A stretch of 64,000 bases of DNA from assembly GCF_002849595.1 (NCBI RefSeq), contig NZ_NRQR01000020.1, forward strand, positions 124,001-188,000, in the 5' to 3' direction. The stretch comes from Luteimonas rhizosphaerae (GTDB taxonomy: Bacteria > Pseudomonadota > Gammaproteobacteria > Xanthomonadales > Xanthomonadaceae). The translations under genes and the position numbers were made by a program. Below, piece after piece: positions 25,768 through 34,797 of this stretch. Numbering within the stretch: position 1 is the first letter of the stretch; each line of letters begins with the position of its first letter. The notes under the pieces were generated by a model that ran no database searches, was not told the origin of the DNA, and saw only the letters and a list, made by a program, of their open reading frames with translations.

Positions 25768-26589
25768 TTAGTCCTCGTTCTCGACCGGTGAAATACGCCC
25801 TTCCTCGATCTTCCAGAGCCCGTCTTCGGCCGTGGACACAAAAAACGGTTTGCCCTCCCAGAGACTCCAGAACACGTGCACCTCCGTCGGTACAGGATCG
25901 AGCAGATGCGTGATGATCATCGCCTCCGACTTTGGGTTAGAAGCCATAGCGATGCAGGTATTCGTATAGGAGCGGCCTTCAGTGACCGTCGTACCAACAG
26001 TTTCGAGACGAAACGCGCCGCCGACCGGTACAGAGCCTCGCGCTGGCCTGGGCATGAGGTAGACGACCCACTGGTCCGCTTCGTTGGTGGGAAACGTGAT
26101 GGTGTCGTAGTGCTTGCCGCATCGCGGCGTATCGAATGCCAACGCTGTAGCGCGCGCCTGTGCTGCGCCGGCCTCTAGCGTCGACAACTGCCCCGGAGAC
26201 GGCAACACATTGATCGGCAGTTCGATTGTCCCGTCTGCCAGCACCGTCGCCCGGTACAGCGCGGCGGGAGTTTCATCCAGGACCGTGACCGTGATCTTGC
26301 CGTCTCTCCCTTCGGTGACCTCGCCCGCAATGCGACGATCGCGGCGCATGTCACGGTCTTCCTGCATCGCGGCCCGTACAGCGGCAACCGCGCGAGCGTG
26401 GAGGAACATCATCCGGCCGTTCGATTGGGCTGACGCAATCTCAGGCTGGAGCGCCTCTGGCGTGGCTTCCTGCGCCGACACTGACGAAACGCTGCCCATC
26501 AGCCCAGCTAGCAACAGAAAGCACTTCGTAAGCGACGCCTTGACCGTCGTGGTTTCCTTGATGATTGGTGATGCCAGTTGCACGCGCAT
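25768..26589 (-). CDS. hypothetical secreted protein, 273 aa
   Basis: ATG 26589 has GGAG about 10 bases upstream. The N-terminus MRVQLASPIIKETTTVKASL is followed by a hydrophobic stretch FLLLAGLMGSVSSVSA and a probable cleavage before QEATPEA. An in-frame GTG at VKASLTK would give a more typical signal peptide. The mature protein contains RDRRIAGEVTEGRDGKITV, a Cys pair (RCGKHY and NTCIAMA) that may form a disulfide, and a C-terminal WSLWEGKPFFVSTAEDGLWK. No known domain is recognised. It lies inside the repeat island, tail adjacent to a transposase remnant. Confidence 0.6.
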   Translation of the reverse strand: MRVQLASPIIKETTTVKASLTKCFLLLAGLMGSVSSVSAQEATPEALQPEIASAQSNGRMMFLHARAVAAVRAAMQEDRDMRRDRRIAGEVTEGRDGKITVTVLDETPAALYRATVLADGTIELPINVLPSPGQLSTLEAGAAQARATALAFDTPRCGKHYDTITFPTNEADQWVVYLMPRPARGSVPVGGAFRLETVGTTVTEGRSYTNTCIAMASNPKSEAMIITHLLDPVPTEVHVFWSLWEGKPFFVSTAEDGLWKIEEGRISPVENED

Positions 26590-26642
26590 AGCTGATCTCC
26601 GTTTCAGAAGTTGATCGATGGACGTTCTTTCCCGATCCAAAG

Positions 26643-27542
26643 CTACATCTCAGGCGTCGAGTGTCTGAGCACGTCCATCGCCGCGTCGGCTCGGCGCTGC
26701 GATTCGCGGACTTCGACGAGCGTTGGCTTCGACCGTGCGGCATGTTCAGCGCAGCGGTCGACGATGGCGCCGGTGCCGCGATCGCGTTCGATGCAGAAGT
26801 TGGGGACAGCAGGCGTAGTCGACACTTCGGTACGTTGCTGGGCGAACTGGGGCGGCGGTGCGGGGCGTTGGACGGCGGCGGCAGCGGGCTTGCCGATGTT
26901 CTGCAGACTCTGATTAAAGTTGCGGCTGAGCGACTGGATCACCTGATAGGCGATCAGCAGCATCAAGGCCAGGGCGACGCCCTTCAGCACGAGCGTAGTG
27001 GCGGTAGCTTTGGCCCATGAGGTCGCGGCTTTGCGGCCGGCCGGTAAGGCGCGGTTCATCGCCGCATGCAGCAGATGTTCGCTCACCTGAGCGGCCAGGC
27101 TGTCGGCATTCCGCGTTGCAGGCGACGGCGCATCCGGCAGTGTGCCGAGCATTGCGCGGAGTTCGTTGCCGTCAATCAGCTGCACCAGCCCGTTGCGGGT
27201 CGCGGCCTCGATCGCGGCCTTGGTGAATTCACCGCTGGTCACGAGGATCGCGGCATCGGCGCGCGCATTGACCATCAGCCCGATCAGCTGATGCACCTCG
27301 TTGTGCGGCACCTTGTAGGCGTTCCAGTGCTTGACCTGCACCAGCACGACCCGACCTTCGCGTTGCAGTTTCAGATCGACACCGCCATCGAACCGGCCGG
27401 ACGATGCGCCCGTCCCCAAGTGCTCGACCTGATAGCCCGCTTCCCGGTAGTACGCGGCGAGCAGATGCTCCAGCCGGTCCCACCGCAACCCTGTCAGCGC
27501 ATCGTCCCGACGATGTGCCACGCGCTTCAATCCCTGTCGCAT
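26643..27542 (-). CDS. Mrr-like restriction endonuclease-fold protein with a membrane anchor
   Basis: 299 residues from ATG 27542. Residues about 20-125 form a PD-(D/E)xK nuclease of the Mrr_cat type: LEHLLAAYYREAGYQVEH, then GRFDGGVDLKLQREG and VVLVQVKHWNAYKV, giving the GGVDL ... VQVKHW Asp and QxK catalytic pattern, then AAILVTSGEFTKAAIEAA and LIDGNEL. A hydrophobic helix LVLKGVALALMLLIAYQVI lies at about 188-206. The C-terminus is Pro/Ala/Gln-rich with two Cys. Mrr-type proteins cleave modified DNA, and membrane-anchored variants occur in phage-defence contexts. Fragments of its 5' end are repeated at both sides. Confidence 0.82.
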   Translation of the reverse strand: MRQGLKRVAHRRDDALTGLRWDRLEHLLAAYYREAGYQVEHLGTGASSGRFDGGVDLKLQREGRVVLVQVKHWNAYKVPHNEVHQLIGLMVNARADAAILVTSGEFTKAAIEAATRNGLVQLIDGNELRAMLGTLPDAPSPATRNADSLAAQVSEHLLHAAMNRALPAGRKAATSWAKATATTLVLKGVALALMLLIAYQVIQSLSRNFNQSLQNIGKPAAAAVQRPAPPPQFAQQRTEVSTTPAVPNFCIERDRGTGAIVDRCAEHAARSKPTLVEVRESQRRADAAMDVLRHSTPEM

Positions 27543-28209
27543 GCCGTCCCCCTGACTGGCCTACGTCGCCGCTTGCGCAGCGTCATCCTAGATAAGTGAA
27601 CTTGACACCGTTATCGCCGTCGCATGCCGCCCCCCTGACTCGCCTATATCGTCGCTCTCGGGGCGTCATCCCAGATAAGTGAACCTGACCCCGTTATTGC
27701 CGCTAGATAAGTGAACCTGACCCCGTTATTCGGTACGCGGCGAGCAGATGCTCCAGCCGGTCCCCCGCCCCCCTGTCGCATGCGCCCCCCCTGACTGGCG
27801 GACGTCGCCGCTCGCGCGGCGTCATCCTGATAAGTGAACCTGACCCCGTTAGTTCACGGGGCCGCTTACGGGCTCGCAAGCGGGTCAGGTTCACCGCCCC
27901 TGCAAGCCCGGCAAACGAGGTTGACTCGCGACCGAGCGGGTAAGTGAACCTGACCCCGTTAGCCCGCGGCGTCATCCTAGATAAGTGAACCTGACCCCGT
28001 TATCGGTGCCCATGGGCAAGGGCTGCGATTGGTTCACCTATGGCGATGAGGTCATTTCTGCGAGCAGGCGCAACCTCATCTCACAGGCGCTCGCACTTCT
28101 CTACCCAGCAGCGTCCTAGCGACCTACGAGATAGGTGAACCTGACACCGTTATCCTGCTAGATAAGTGAACCTTGCACCATTATCCAATACGAAGCCTTC
28201 CCGGGTAAG
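27543..28209. other. dense repeat cluster upstream of the coiled-coil gene
   Basis: This stretch contains eight copies of the GTGAACCTGACCCCG repeat, three hairpin modules and a frameshifted 5' fragment of the Mrr-like gene (about 27733-27783). A short frame at 28012-28119 (MGKGCDWFTYGDEVISASRR, ending LYPAAS) lies between two repeats and looks like the 3' end of another lost gene. No complete gene is present. Confidence 0.55.
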
Positions 28210-30480
28210 ATGGCGGCACGCCATCACAGATCAACCATGACAATGCACCAAGACACGCAGAGAGTAGATTACAAATCCGCGAGCGAGCTAGCCTCCCTAC
28301 TCAGGAAATTAGAACAGGAGTTCGATCGCGTCTCTTATGCGAAGCCGCCTACCGATGAGCATCTATCAAAATGGGAGAGCCAAGCAAATCTCTGCCTGAA
28401 AACTGCAAATTCCTCCAAATCAGCAGAAATGCCCCGCGTGGCGAGGCAAGCACTAAGATTTCTAGATCAAATTGAGAAAATGAAAGCCCGCAAAGCGGCA
28501 TACATCATACGCCGCCGAACGGCGACAAGTTCATCCCATTTTCTTCATTACACCGAGTCGACCGCTAGCCTTGAGCAGCATACACAATCCCCCTTATCTG
28601 CCAGCATAAAATTAAGCTTAGAAAATTCAAATTCTGACCAGGACTCGGAGAAAGAATCTAAAGATAAATTTTCTCTTTCCGATAAGGAGATCTCGGAAGA
28701 TACTACAGCTTTTCACGAGTCAATTACACCGTTTGAAATTTCGACATCGGAAGCCACTTCCGAAAGAGCGCATGCTGCTTACTCAGGGCGAACGCCAGTT
28801 ACGAGAAGGGAATCAAATTTCCGATCGCCTTTAGCTAACGGCGCCGCACGCGAAGTTAAAGAAACTCTTAGCCGAAAGCACTCATGGCAAGTGACCCCGA
28901 TAATAGCTGTTGAAGGTAGACTGGCACGCGAGAATTCATTCAACTCCGCTCGCGAGGTAGCTTTATCTTGGCTAAGAAAAAAAGGCTTCGATGTAAAATC
29001 TGTTCAGCACGACAGCTTTGAGGCCAAATCTAGATTTGGGCATACCACCAGCGTAGTTAATGCCATTGAACACGGTCTATGGGCTATGCAGACCGAGACT
29101 CTTGACAAGAGCACGCCAGGAAGGCGATGGCGAGTCGAGATGGTGCTACTTGACGCTACCCCCACACCCGCGATCACCATCACTCTAACCGCTATCTCGC
29201 CCCAGGATACCGGCGAGCCGAGCACAAGTATACCGGGCCTTGTTAGCGACATTGTTCGAGAAATAGGGATTCTAGATGTCGACGAAGGTGCGGTTTTTGG
29301 ATCGGAACCAACAATAATAGATGACCATAAATCCTTGCAAGTTGTAATCAGCTCGATTAAGTCATCTAAGCGAAGTCGTCCTCTCGTTGTGATTTCGACC
29401 TACACGAAGAACGGGTTATCAAAGAACCTCTTGCGACCTTCTGACCTCTCGCGCAAGTTGAGCGGATTGGCAAAGGTGGTGGTACTCAGCCGCGAGATGG
29501 CATGGCCCTTCAACGAACTCGTGAGCCGAAAGTTCGCGGTGGCGGGCGCAGCTATACGTATGTTTCGACCTGACTTCTCGTCTGATGACGAACCTGGTAG
29601 ACATCCGATTTGGAGCCCCACAGAGCTGACGGAGCAGGGCTTTGGACTAAATGCTCTCACAGGCCAACTTCTTCGCGAATCTGCATACAGCTCCCTTCGC
29701 GCGCTAGAACGTGAGGATGCAATACCTAGTTTTGAGCGAGTTCGAGAGATGACGCTGCGGCGCCAGATCGAACAAGCGCGAGAGAAGGTCAGAGATGCCT
29801 CGAAAAGAGCGACTGAAAGTACCTCGATCGACGCCGTAAAAAATGAGCTACTGGAAGAGAAGAAATACATCGAGCTGCTCGAAGAGGACAACAGCTCCCT
29901 TCAATCAGAGCGAGATATCCTGATTTCCGAGCTATCCGCACTGCGCGACCAACAAGATCGAATGAGAGCGAGAATTCACTACCTCGACTCGCGCGTTTTC
30001 TCGCTGGAAGCTCAGATCAGAGAAGAGGGAGGCCCTTCTGAACCCACTTTCCCCGAGAATTGGGATGATCTAGATGAATGGTGCGCAGATAATCTTCGCG
30101 ACCGAGTCATTCTTACAGGCAAAGCTCTGCGCGCGGCACGCAACTCTGTGTTCGACGACATACCGCTTGCCTATAGAACACTTTGGCTTCTTTCAGAATA
30201 TTACGTGCCAGCCAGAATAAATGGCGGAGAATTTCGAAGTGAATTTGCCAAACTTGGACTTGAGATATCACCTGTTGGAAATGCTGTAGAGGATCGCCGC
30301 TACAGCGGGGCATATCAGACACCCTACAAACACGAAACGGTAAAACTAGACCAGCACGTCAAAGGAAAGGACAACGTAGATCCAAGACATGGGTTCAGGG
30401 TCTACTTCCACTGGCATGAAAGAGACAACTGCGCAATCGTTGGCTGGCTTCCCAGTCATCTAACCAACTCGCTCTCTTAA
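28210..30480 (+). CDS. large coiled-coil protein of unknown function, candidate defence or effector protein
   Basis: 756 residues if started at ATG 28210. Met codons at 28237 and 28243 are alternatives, and none has a clear ribosome-binding site. Base composition is clearly lower in GC than the core. Residues about 20-240 are Ser/Glu-rich with helices. About 245-460 form a globular region with alternating strands (VEMVLLDATPTPAITITLTA, RPLVVISTYTKNG, LSGLAKVVVLSREMAWPFNE). About 500-610 are a coiled coil (LEEKKYIELLEEDNSSLQSE). A C-terminal domain at about 620-756 ends FRVYFHWHERDNCAIVGWLP SHL. I recognise no named family. Convergent with a SLATT-like gene, the stops overlapping by 4 bases. 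Confidence 0.75.
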   Translation: MAARHHRSTMTMHQDTQRVDYKSASELASLLRKLEQEFDRVSYAKPPTDEHLSKWESQANLCLKTANSSKSAEMPRVARQALRFLDQIEKMKARKAAYIIRRRTATSSSHFLHYTESTASLEQHTQSPLSASIKLSLENSNSDQDSEKESKDKFSLSDKEISEDTTAFHESITPFEISTSEATSERAHAAYSGRTPVTRRESNFRSPLANGAAREVKETLSRKHSWQVTPIIAVEGRLARENSFNSAREVALSWLRKKGFDVKSVQHDSFEAKSRFGHTTSVVNAIEHGLWAMQTETLDKSTPGRRWRVEMVLLDATPTPAITITLTAISPQDTGEPSTSIPGLVSDIVREIGILDVDEGAVFGSEPTIIDDHKSLQVVISSIKSSKRSRPLVVISTYTKNGLSKNLLRPSDLSRKLSGLAKVVVLSREMAWPFNELVSRKFAVAGAAIRMFRPDFSSDDEPGRHPIWSPTELTEQGFGLNALTGQLLRESAYSSLRALEREDAIPSFERVREMTLRRQIEQAREKVRDASKRATESTSIDAVKNELLEEKKYIELLEEDNSSLQSERDILISELSALRDQQDRMRARIHYLDSRVFSLEAQIREEGGPSEPTFPENWDDLDEWCADNLRDRVILTGKALRAARNSVFDDIPLAYRTLWLLSEYYVPARINGGEFRSEFAKLGLEISPVGNAVEDRRYSGAYQTPYKHETVKLDQHVKGKDNVDPRHGFRVYFHWHERDNCAIVGWLPSHLTNSLS

Positions 30481-30899
30481 CTTTGCTCCGTTTTCCTCTC
30501 AATCTTAGGCGTCACTATAGGATTACTCGCCTCGAAACCTGGCCATTCCAAGAACATTTCTTCGTCGATTTGGTTCCATTTTTGAGAGATATCTGACTCA
30601 GACATACCCTCATAACGATATCTTCGACAGAGGACTTCCAACATAGTTCTCTTGCGCCAATACCAGCGAGATCGCTCTTCGAAACGAAAGGTAGTATTCA
30701 CAAGAATTAAGATTCCAGACAACGATGCGAGTGCAGCAATCGCGGGCCTAGGCATTTGATCAACTGAGACAGCAACCGTCGTAGCGGCACTTGCAATCAC
30801 AGAACAGAAGAGGATCGCAAACGATGCGTAATAGTTTCGTCGATTTCTTTTCCCGCAGCTTGCGATTCTATATTCCAGCCGCTCGATCAGATCGGACAC
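30477..30899 (-). CDS. SLATT-like two-TM effector domain protein
   Basis: 140 residues from GTG 30899. This start is favoured because AAAGGAGG at 30904-30911 lies 4 bases upstream, whereas the longer open frame has no such signal. After a short helix (SDLIERLEYRIASCGKRNRR) come TM1 (YYASFAILFCSVIASAATTV) and TM2 (AIAALASLSGILILVNTTF). Then comes a conserved-looking helix FEERSRWYWRKRTMLEVLCR and YEGMSESDISQKWNQIDEEM ending EWPGF. Two TMs followed by this charged helical tail match SLATT (SMODS- and SLOG-associated) effectors, proposed to form pores in nucleotide-signalled conflict systems. It is convergent with the coiled-coil gene. Confidence 0.72.
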   Translation of the reverse strand: MSDLIERLEYRIASCGKRNRRNYYASFAILFCSVIASAATTVAVSVDQMPRPAIAALASLSGILILVNTTFRFEERSRWYWRKRTMLEVLCRRYRYEGMSESDISQKWNQIDEEMFLEWPGFEASNPIVTPKIERKTEQS

Positions 30900-30930
30900 A
30901 CCCCCTCCTTTGTCTACGGAAAGAAAACAA

Positions 30931-33900
30931 CTACATATTACGCCGATATTCCCCACCCACGTCATACAACGCATGGCTGATCTGCCCCAGGCTATGCGTC
31001 TTGACCGCTTCCATCAGCGCCTCAAACACATTGCGCCGTTCCCGCGCCGCGTTCTGAAGATACGCCAGACCATGCCCGTCGTGGACCATCGGTGCCTGTT
31101 CGTCGGCGTCGGCCTGATGGGCGTGTGAGGTCTCGCCCTTGGGCGCGAGGGCATTGCGGCCTTCCTGCCAATTGCGGACGTTCTCGATCTGCTGGCCCTT
31201 CTCTTCTTCGGTGCTGCGGATCAGTTCGATCTCGGTCGCGATCTCGCCGGCGTGTTCCTTGGGCAGGAACATGTTCACGCCTACCAGGGGCAACGAGCCG
31301 TCGTGCTTCTTGTGCTCGTAGTACATGGACTCTTCCTGGATCTTGCCGCGCTGGTACATGGTGTCCATGGCGCCCAGCACGCCGCCGCGCTCGCTGATGG
31401 CTTCGAATTCCTTGTAAACGGCCTCTTCCACGATGTCGGTGAGGTAGTCGACGGCGAAGCTGCCCTGCCAGGGGTTCTCGATGAAGTTGAGCCCCATTTC
31501 CTTGTTGATGATCATCTGGATGGCGACGGCGCGGCGCACGCTCTCTTCCGTCGGCGTGGTGATGGCTTCGTCGTAGGCGTTGGTGTGCAGGCTGTTGCAG
31601 TTGTCGAACAGGGCGTAGAGCGCCTGCAAGGTGGTGCGGATGTCGTTGAACTGGATCTCCTGCGCGTGCAGGGACCGGCCGCTGGTCTGGATGTGGTACT
31701 TCATCATCTGGCTGCGTTCGTTGGCGCCGTAGCGCTCGCGCATGGCGCGTGCCCAGATGCGGCGGGCGACGCGGCCGATGACGGTGTACTCGGGGTCCAT
31801 ACCGTTGGAGAAGAAAAACGACAGGTTGGGCGCGAAGTCGTCCACGCGCATGCCGCGCGCGAGGTAGTACTCGACGATGGTGAAGCCGTTGCTCAGGGTG
31901 AAGGCGAGCTGGCTGATCGGGTTCGCACCGGCTTCGGCGATGTGATAGCCGGAGATGCTGACCGAGTAGAAATTGCGGACCTTGCGGTCGACGAAATACT
32001 GCTGGATGTCGCCCATCATCCGCAGCGCGAACTCGGTGCTGAAGATGCAGGTGTTCTGGGCCTGGTCTTCTTTGAGGATGTCGGCCTGCACGGTGCCGCG
32101 CACGGTGGCGAGGGTGCGTGCCTTGATGTCGGCATAGGTGTCGGCATCCACCATCTGGTCACCGGAGACGCCCAGCAGGCTCAGGCCCAGACCGTCATTT
32201 GTGGGCGGCAGTTCGCCGTGGTAACTCGGGCGCTCGCGGCCTTCGAAGAGTTTGGCGAGACGGCTTTCCGCCTCCTTCCAGCGGGCGTCGTCCGCCTTGA
32301 GGTACTTCTCGATCTGCTGGTCGATGGCGCAGTTCATGAACATCGCCAGGATCATCGGCGCGGGGCCGTTGATCGTCATCGACACCGACGTGGTGGGCGC
32401 GCACAGGTCGAAGCCGGAATAGAGCTTCTTCATGTCGTCGAGCGTGGGGATGTTGACGCCCGAGTTGCCGATCTTGCCGTAGATGTCCGGGCGCGGCGCC
32501 GGGTCTTCGCCGTACAGGGTGACGCTGTCGAAGGCGGTGGACAGGCGCGCGGCCGGCTGGCCGACGGACAGGTAATGGAAGCGGCGGTTGGTGCGCTCGG
32601 GCGTGCCCTCGCCCGCGAACATGCGGATCGGGTCTTCGCCAGTGCGGCGGTACGGGTACACGCCGCCGGTGTAGGGATAGCTGCCCGGCAGGTTTTCCTT
32701 GCCCAGGAAGGTCAGCAGCTCGCCCCAGCTCTTGTAGGTGGGCGCGGCGATCTTGGGGATCTTCTGGTGGCTCAGCGAGTCGCGGTAGTTGTCGACCTTG
32801 ATCGACTTGTCGCGCACCTGGTACTCGGTGAACTCGTCGGTGATGGATTTCAAGCGCTGGGGCCATTCGCGCAGGAGCTTGAGCGATTCGCTGCTGAGGG
32901 CCTGGATGGCGTCGTTGTAGCGCTGGCGCAGGGTGAGGAGGGAGCGGTCGACGGTCCTGCCGGAGGCCTCATTCCGGCCGTCACTCCCGCGCAGGCGGGA
33001 GTCCATGGACGTTTCGCTCTCACCGCCCGAACGTCCATGGGCCCCCGCCTCCGCGGGGGCGACGGTGCTGGGGTCAGGCGCGACGCCGGCTTGAACGGGG
33101 TCGGCAGGGACTGCGGGGGATGGGCTGTCGACGACGACGGCACCCTCACCCGCAGCTGCGCTGCGACCCCCACCCCGAGGGTGCGTCGTCCCGCTGGCGG
33201 GAGAGGTGCCGGCACTGCGCTCGGGCGCGATGTCGTCGGAGTGGTAGAGATCCAGCGCCTTCGGCAGCTGCGGATCTTCGAGTTCCTGCAGCGCCTGCCA
33301 CATGGCCTGGGCGCGGTCGGCGGCTTCGGCCTGGCGCTCGATGTCGGTGTTGATGCGGCGGCCGGATTCGGCGATCTCGGCGAGGTAGCGCACGCGCGCG
33401 CCGGGGATCAGCACGGTGGCGCGCGGTTCCTTGAGGGAGGTGTCGAGGTTTGGCTGGAAATTGCAGCCCCGCCCCTCTGTAGGAGCGGCCTTGGCCGCGA
33501 TGCGTGTGACATCACCGGTCGGCGCTCCGGTCGCGGCCGAGGCGGCGCCTGCACCGGCGCCGGTCTTCTCGCGCAGCAGGCGGCACAGGTTGTCGAACAT
33601 CCAGGTCACGCCGGGATCGTTGAACTGGCTGGCGATCGTGGGATACACCGGCACGTCGGCATCGGCGGTCTGGAACGCGACGCGGTTGCGCTTCCACTGC
33701 TTGCGGATGTCGCGCAGCGCGTCCTCGGCGCCGCGCTTGTCGTACTTGTTGAGCACGATCAGCTCGGCGTAATCGATCATGTCGATCTTCTCGAGCTGGC
33801 TGGCCGCGCCGTAGTCGCTGGTCATGACGTACATCGGGAAATCGACGAGATCGACGATCTCCGAATCCGACTGGCCGATACCGGCGGTCTCGACGATGAC

Positions 33901-34797
33901 GAGGTCGTAGGCGAGGCTCTTGAGGAAGCCGATGCAGTCCTTGAGCACCGCATTGGTGGCAACGTTCTGGCGACGCGTGGCCATCGAGCGCATGTAGACG
34001 CGATGGCTGCGCAGCGAATTCATGCGGATGCGATCGCCCAGCAGCGCGCCACCGCTGCGCCGACGCGTGGGATCGACCGAGATCACCGCGATGCGCATCT
34101 GCGGGAAGCTGGCGAGGAAGCGGTTGAGCAGTTCGTCGGTCACCGAGGACTTGCCCGCGCCGCCGGTGCCGGTGATGCCGATGACGGGCGTCTTGCCGCC
34201 GGCCAATTGCCAGGTCTTGCGCAGCTTGGCGAGTTCGCCGTCGGTGATGCGGCCGGCCTCGATGCCCGACAGCACCCGGCCGATGCCGATCTCGTCGTCG
34301 ATGCCGGGCGCGTTGCCGGTCTCGACGCGGACGGTCGCATCGCGCGCCTCGCCGGCGCGGCGGACGACGTCCTCGATCATCTCGACCAGCCCCATCTTCA
34401 TGCCGTCGTTGGGATGGTAGATACGCTCGACGCCGTAGCCCTGCAGCTCGCGGATTTCCTCGGGCGTGATCGTACCGCCACCGCCGCCGAAGACGCGGAT
34501 GTGGCCGGCGCCGCGCTCTTTCAGCATGTCGACCATGTACTTGAAGTACTCGACATGGCCGCCCTGGTAGCTCGACAGGGCAATGCCGTCGGCGTCTTCC
34601 TGCAGGGCGGCGCGCACCACGTCCTCGACGCTGCGGTTGTGGCCCAGGTGGATGACCTCCGCGCCCTGCGACTGGATGAGCCGGCGCATGATGTTGATGG
34701 CCGCGTCGTGGCCGTCGAACAGGCTGGCGGCGGTGACGAAGCGCAGCGGCGCGGTGTCGGTCTGGCGGTCGGGCAGCTGGTTGGCAGGCGTGCTCAT
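30931..34797 (-). CDS. icmF: isobutyryl-CoA mutase fused protein (IcmF)
   Basis: 1288 residues. Domains in order: B12-binding (about 15-150, [42 protein letters not shown]), MeaI-type GTPase chaperone (about 205-420, P-loop [12 protein letters not shown], then [15 protein letters not shown] and [11 protein letters not shown]), linker, and CoA mutase TIM barrel (about 640-1200, [20 protein letters not shown]). The order B12-GTPase-mutase defines IcmF, which interconverts isobutyryl-CoA and butyryl-CoA and in some species isovaleryl- and pivalyl-CoA. Usual length is about 1090. The excess lies in the linker at about 430-620, which is REP-derived (see repeats). The 3' end borders the accessory island, 31 bases from the SLATT gene. 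Confidence 0.93.
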   Translation of the reverse strand: MSTPANQLPDRQTDTAPLRFVTAASLFDGHDAAINIMRRLIQSQGAEVIHLGHNRSVEDVVRAALQEDADGIALSSYQGGHVEYFKYMVDMLKERGAGHIRVFGGGGGTITPEEIRELQGYGVERIYHPNDGMKMGLVEMIEDVVRRAGEARDATVRVETGNAPGIDDEIGIGRVLSGIEAGRITDGELAKLRKTWQLAGGKTPVIGITGTGGAGKSSVTDELLNRFLASFPQMRIAVISVDPTRRRSGGALLGDRIRMNSLRSHRVYMRSMATRRQNVATNAVLKDCIGFLKSLAYDLVIVETAGIGQSDSEIVDLVDFPMYVMTSDYGAASQLEKIDMIDYAELIVLNKYDKRGAEDALRDIRKQWKRNRVAFQTADADVPVYPTIASQFNDPGVTWMFDNLCRLLREKTGAGAGAASAATGAPTGDVTRIAAKAAPTEGRGCNFQPNLDTSLKEPRATVLIPGARVRYLAEIAESGRRINTDIERQAEAADRAQAMWQALQELEDPQLPKALDLYHSDDIAPERSAGTSPASGTTHPRGGGRSAAAGEGAVVVDSPSPAVPADPVQAGVAPDPSTVAPAEAGAHGRSGGESETSMDSRLRGSDGRNEASGRTVDRSLLTLRQRYNDAIQALSSESLKLLREWPQRLKSITDEFTEYQVRDKSIKVDNYRDSLSHQKIPKIAAPTYKSWGELLTFLGKENLPGSYPYTGGVYPYRRTGEDPIRMFAGEGTPERTNRRFHYLSVGQPAARLSTAFDSVTLYGEDPAPRPDIYGKIGNSGVNIPTLDDMKKLYSGFDLCAPTTSVSMTINGPAPMILAMFMNCAIDQQIEKYLKADDARWKEAESRLAKLFEGRERPSYHGELPPTNDGLGLSLLGVSGDQMVDADTYADIKARTLATVRGTVQADILKEDQAQNTCIFSTEFALRMMGDIQQYFVDRKVRNFYSVSISGYHIAEAGANPISQLAFTLSNGFTIVEYYLARGMRVDDFAPNLSFFFSNGMDPEYTVIGRVARRIWARAMRERYGANERSQMMKYHIQTSGRSLHAQEIQFNDIRTTLQALYALFDNCNSLHTNAYDEAITTPTEESVRRAVAIQMIINKEMGLNFIENPWQGSFAVDYLTDIVEEAVYKEFEAISERGGVLGAMDTMYQRGKIQEESMYYEHKKHDGSLPLVGVNMFLPKEHAGEIATEIELIRSTEEEKGQQIENVRNWQEGRNALAPKGETSHAHQADADEQAPMVHDGHGLAYLQNAARERRNVFEALMEAVKTHSLGQISHALYDVGGEYRRNM
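32979..33066. repeat. inverted pair of REP-like palindromes inside icmF
   Basis: CGTCACTCCCGCGCAGGCGG..GTCCATGGACG at 32979-33011 faces CGTCCATGGGCCCCCGCCTCCGCGGGGGCGACGG-like sequence at 33031-33066. This is the CCCGCGnAGGCGGGnGTCCATGGACG palindrome family common in high-GC gammaproteobacteria. It is translated in frame as part of the IcmF linker ([20 protein letters not shown]). Confidence 0.75.
33140..33212. repeat. second repeat type inside the icmF linker
   Basis: CACCCGCAGCTGCGCTGCGA ... ACCCCGAGGGTGCGTCGTCC ... GCTGGCGGGAGAGGTGCC resembles the spacer repeat at 35035-35090 (CTCTCCCCCGAGGGCACGTC). It too is read in frame. Together with the neighbouring palindrome pair it accounts for most of the extra linker length. 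Confidence 0.5.
33477..33504. repeat. REP palindrome inside icmF
   Basis: CTGTAGGAGCGGCCTTGGCC followed by GCGATGCG is a canonical GTAGGAGCGGCC/GGCCGCGA REP. It is read in frame within the GTPase-to-mutase linker ([12 protein letters not shown], about residues 431-442). Confidence 0.8.

Larger units (their letters stand above)
23914..28185 (+). repeat. array of about sixteen GATAAGTGAACCTGACCCCG repeats
   Basis: Copies start at 23916, 23988, 24642, 24697, 24739, 25438, 25497, 25698, 27591, 27674, 27706, 27829, 27939, 27980, 28130 and 28161, nearly all in one orientation. Consensus is GATAAGTGAACCTG(A/G)C(A/C)CCGTTA. Several copies are preceded by a hairpin module ending GGCGTCATCC (for example CGCCGCTCGCGCGGCG before 25438 and 27829). 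Others are preceded by GCGCATCGACCG..GAAGCG, and in the remnant at 25527-25706 this sequence encodes the end of a transposase frame (HRPSKRDK, stop inside the repeat). An inverted core lies at 27881-27894. Spacing is irregular and genes sit between copies. Confidence 0.85.

Noticed and set aside
23914-28185. CRISPR array or integron attC array
   Set aside because: Repeat spacing is irregular (about 30 to 1900 bases), the units carry genes rather than spacers, and the repeats do not match the RYYYAAC/GTTRRRY core of attC sites. No cas or intI gene is present.
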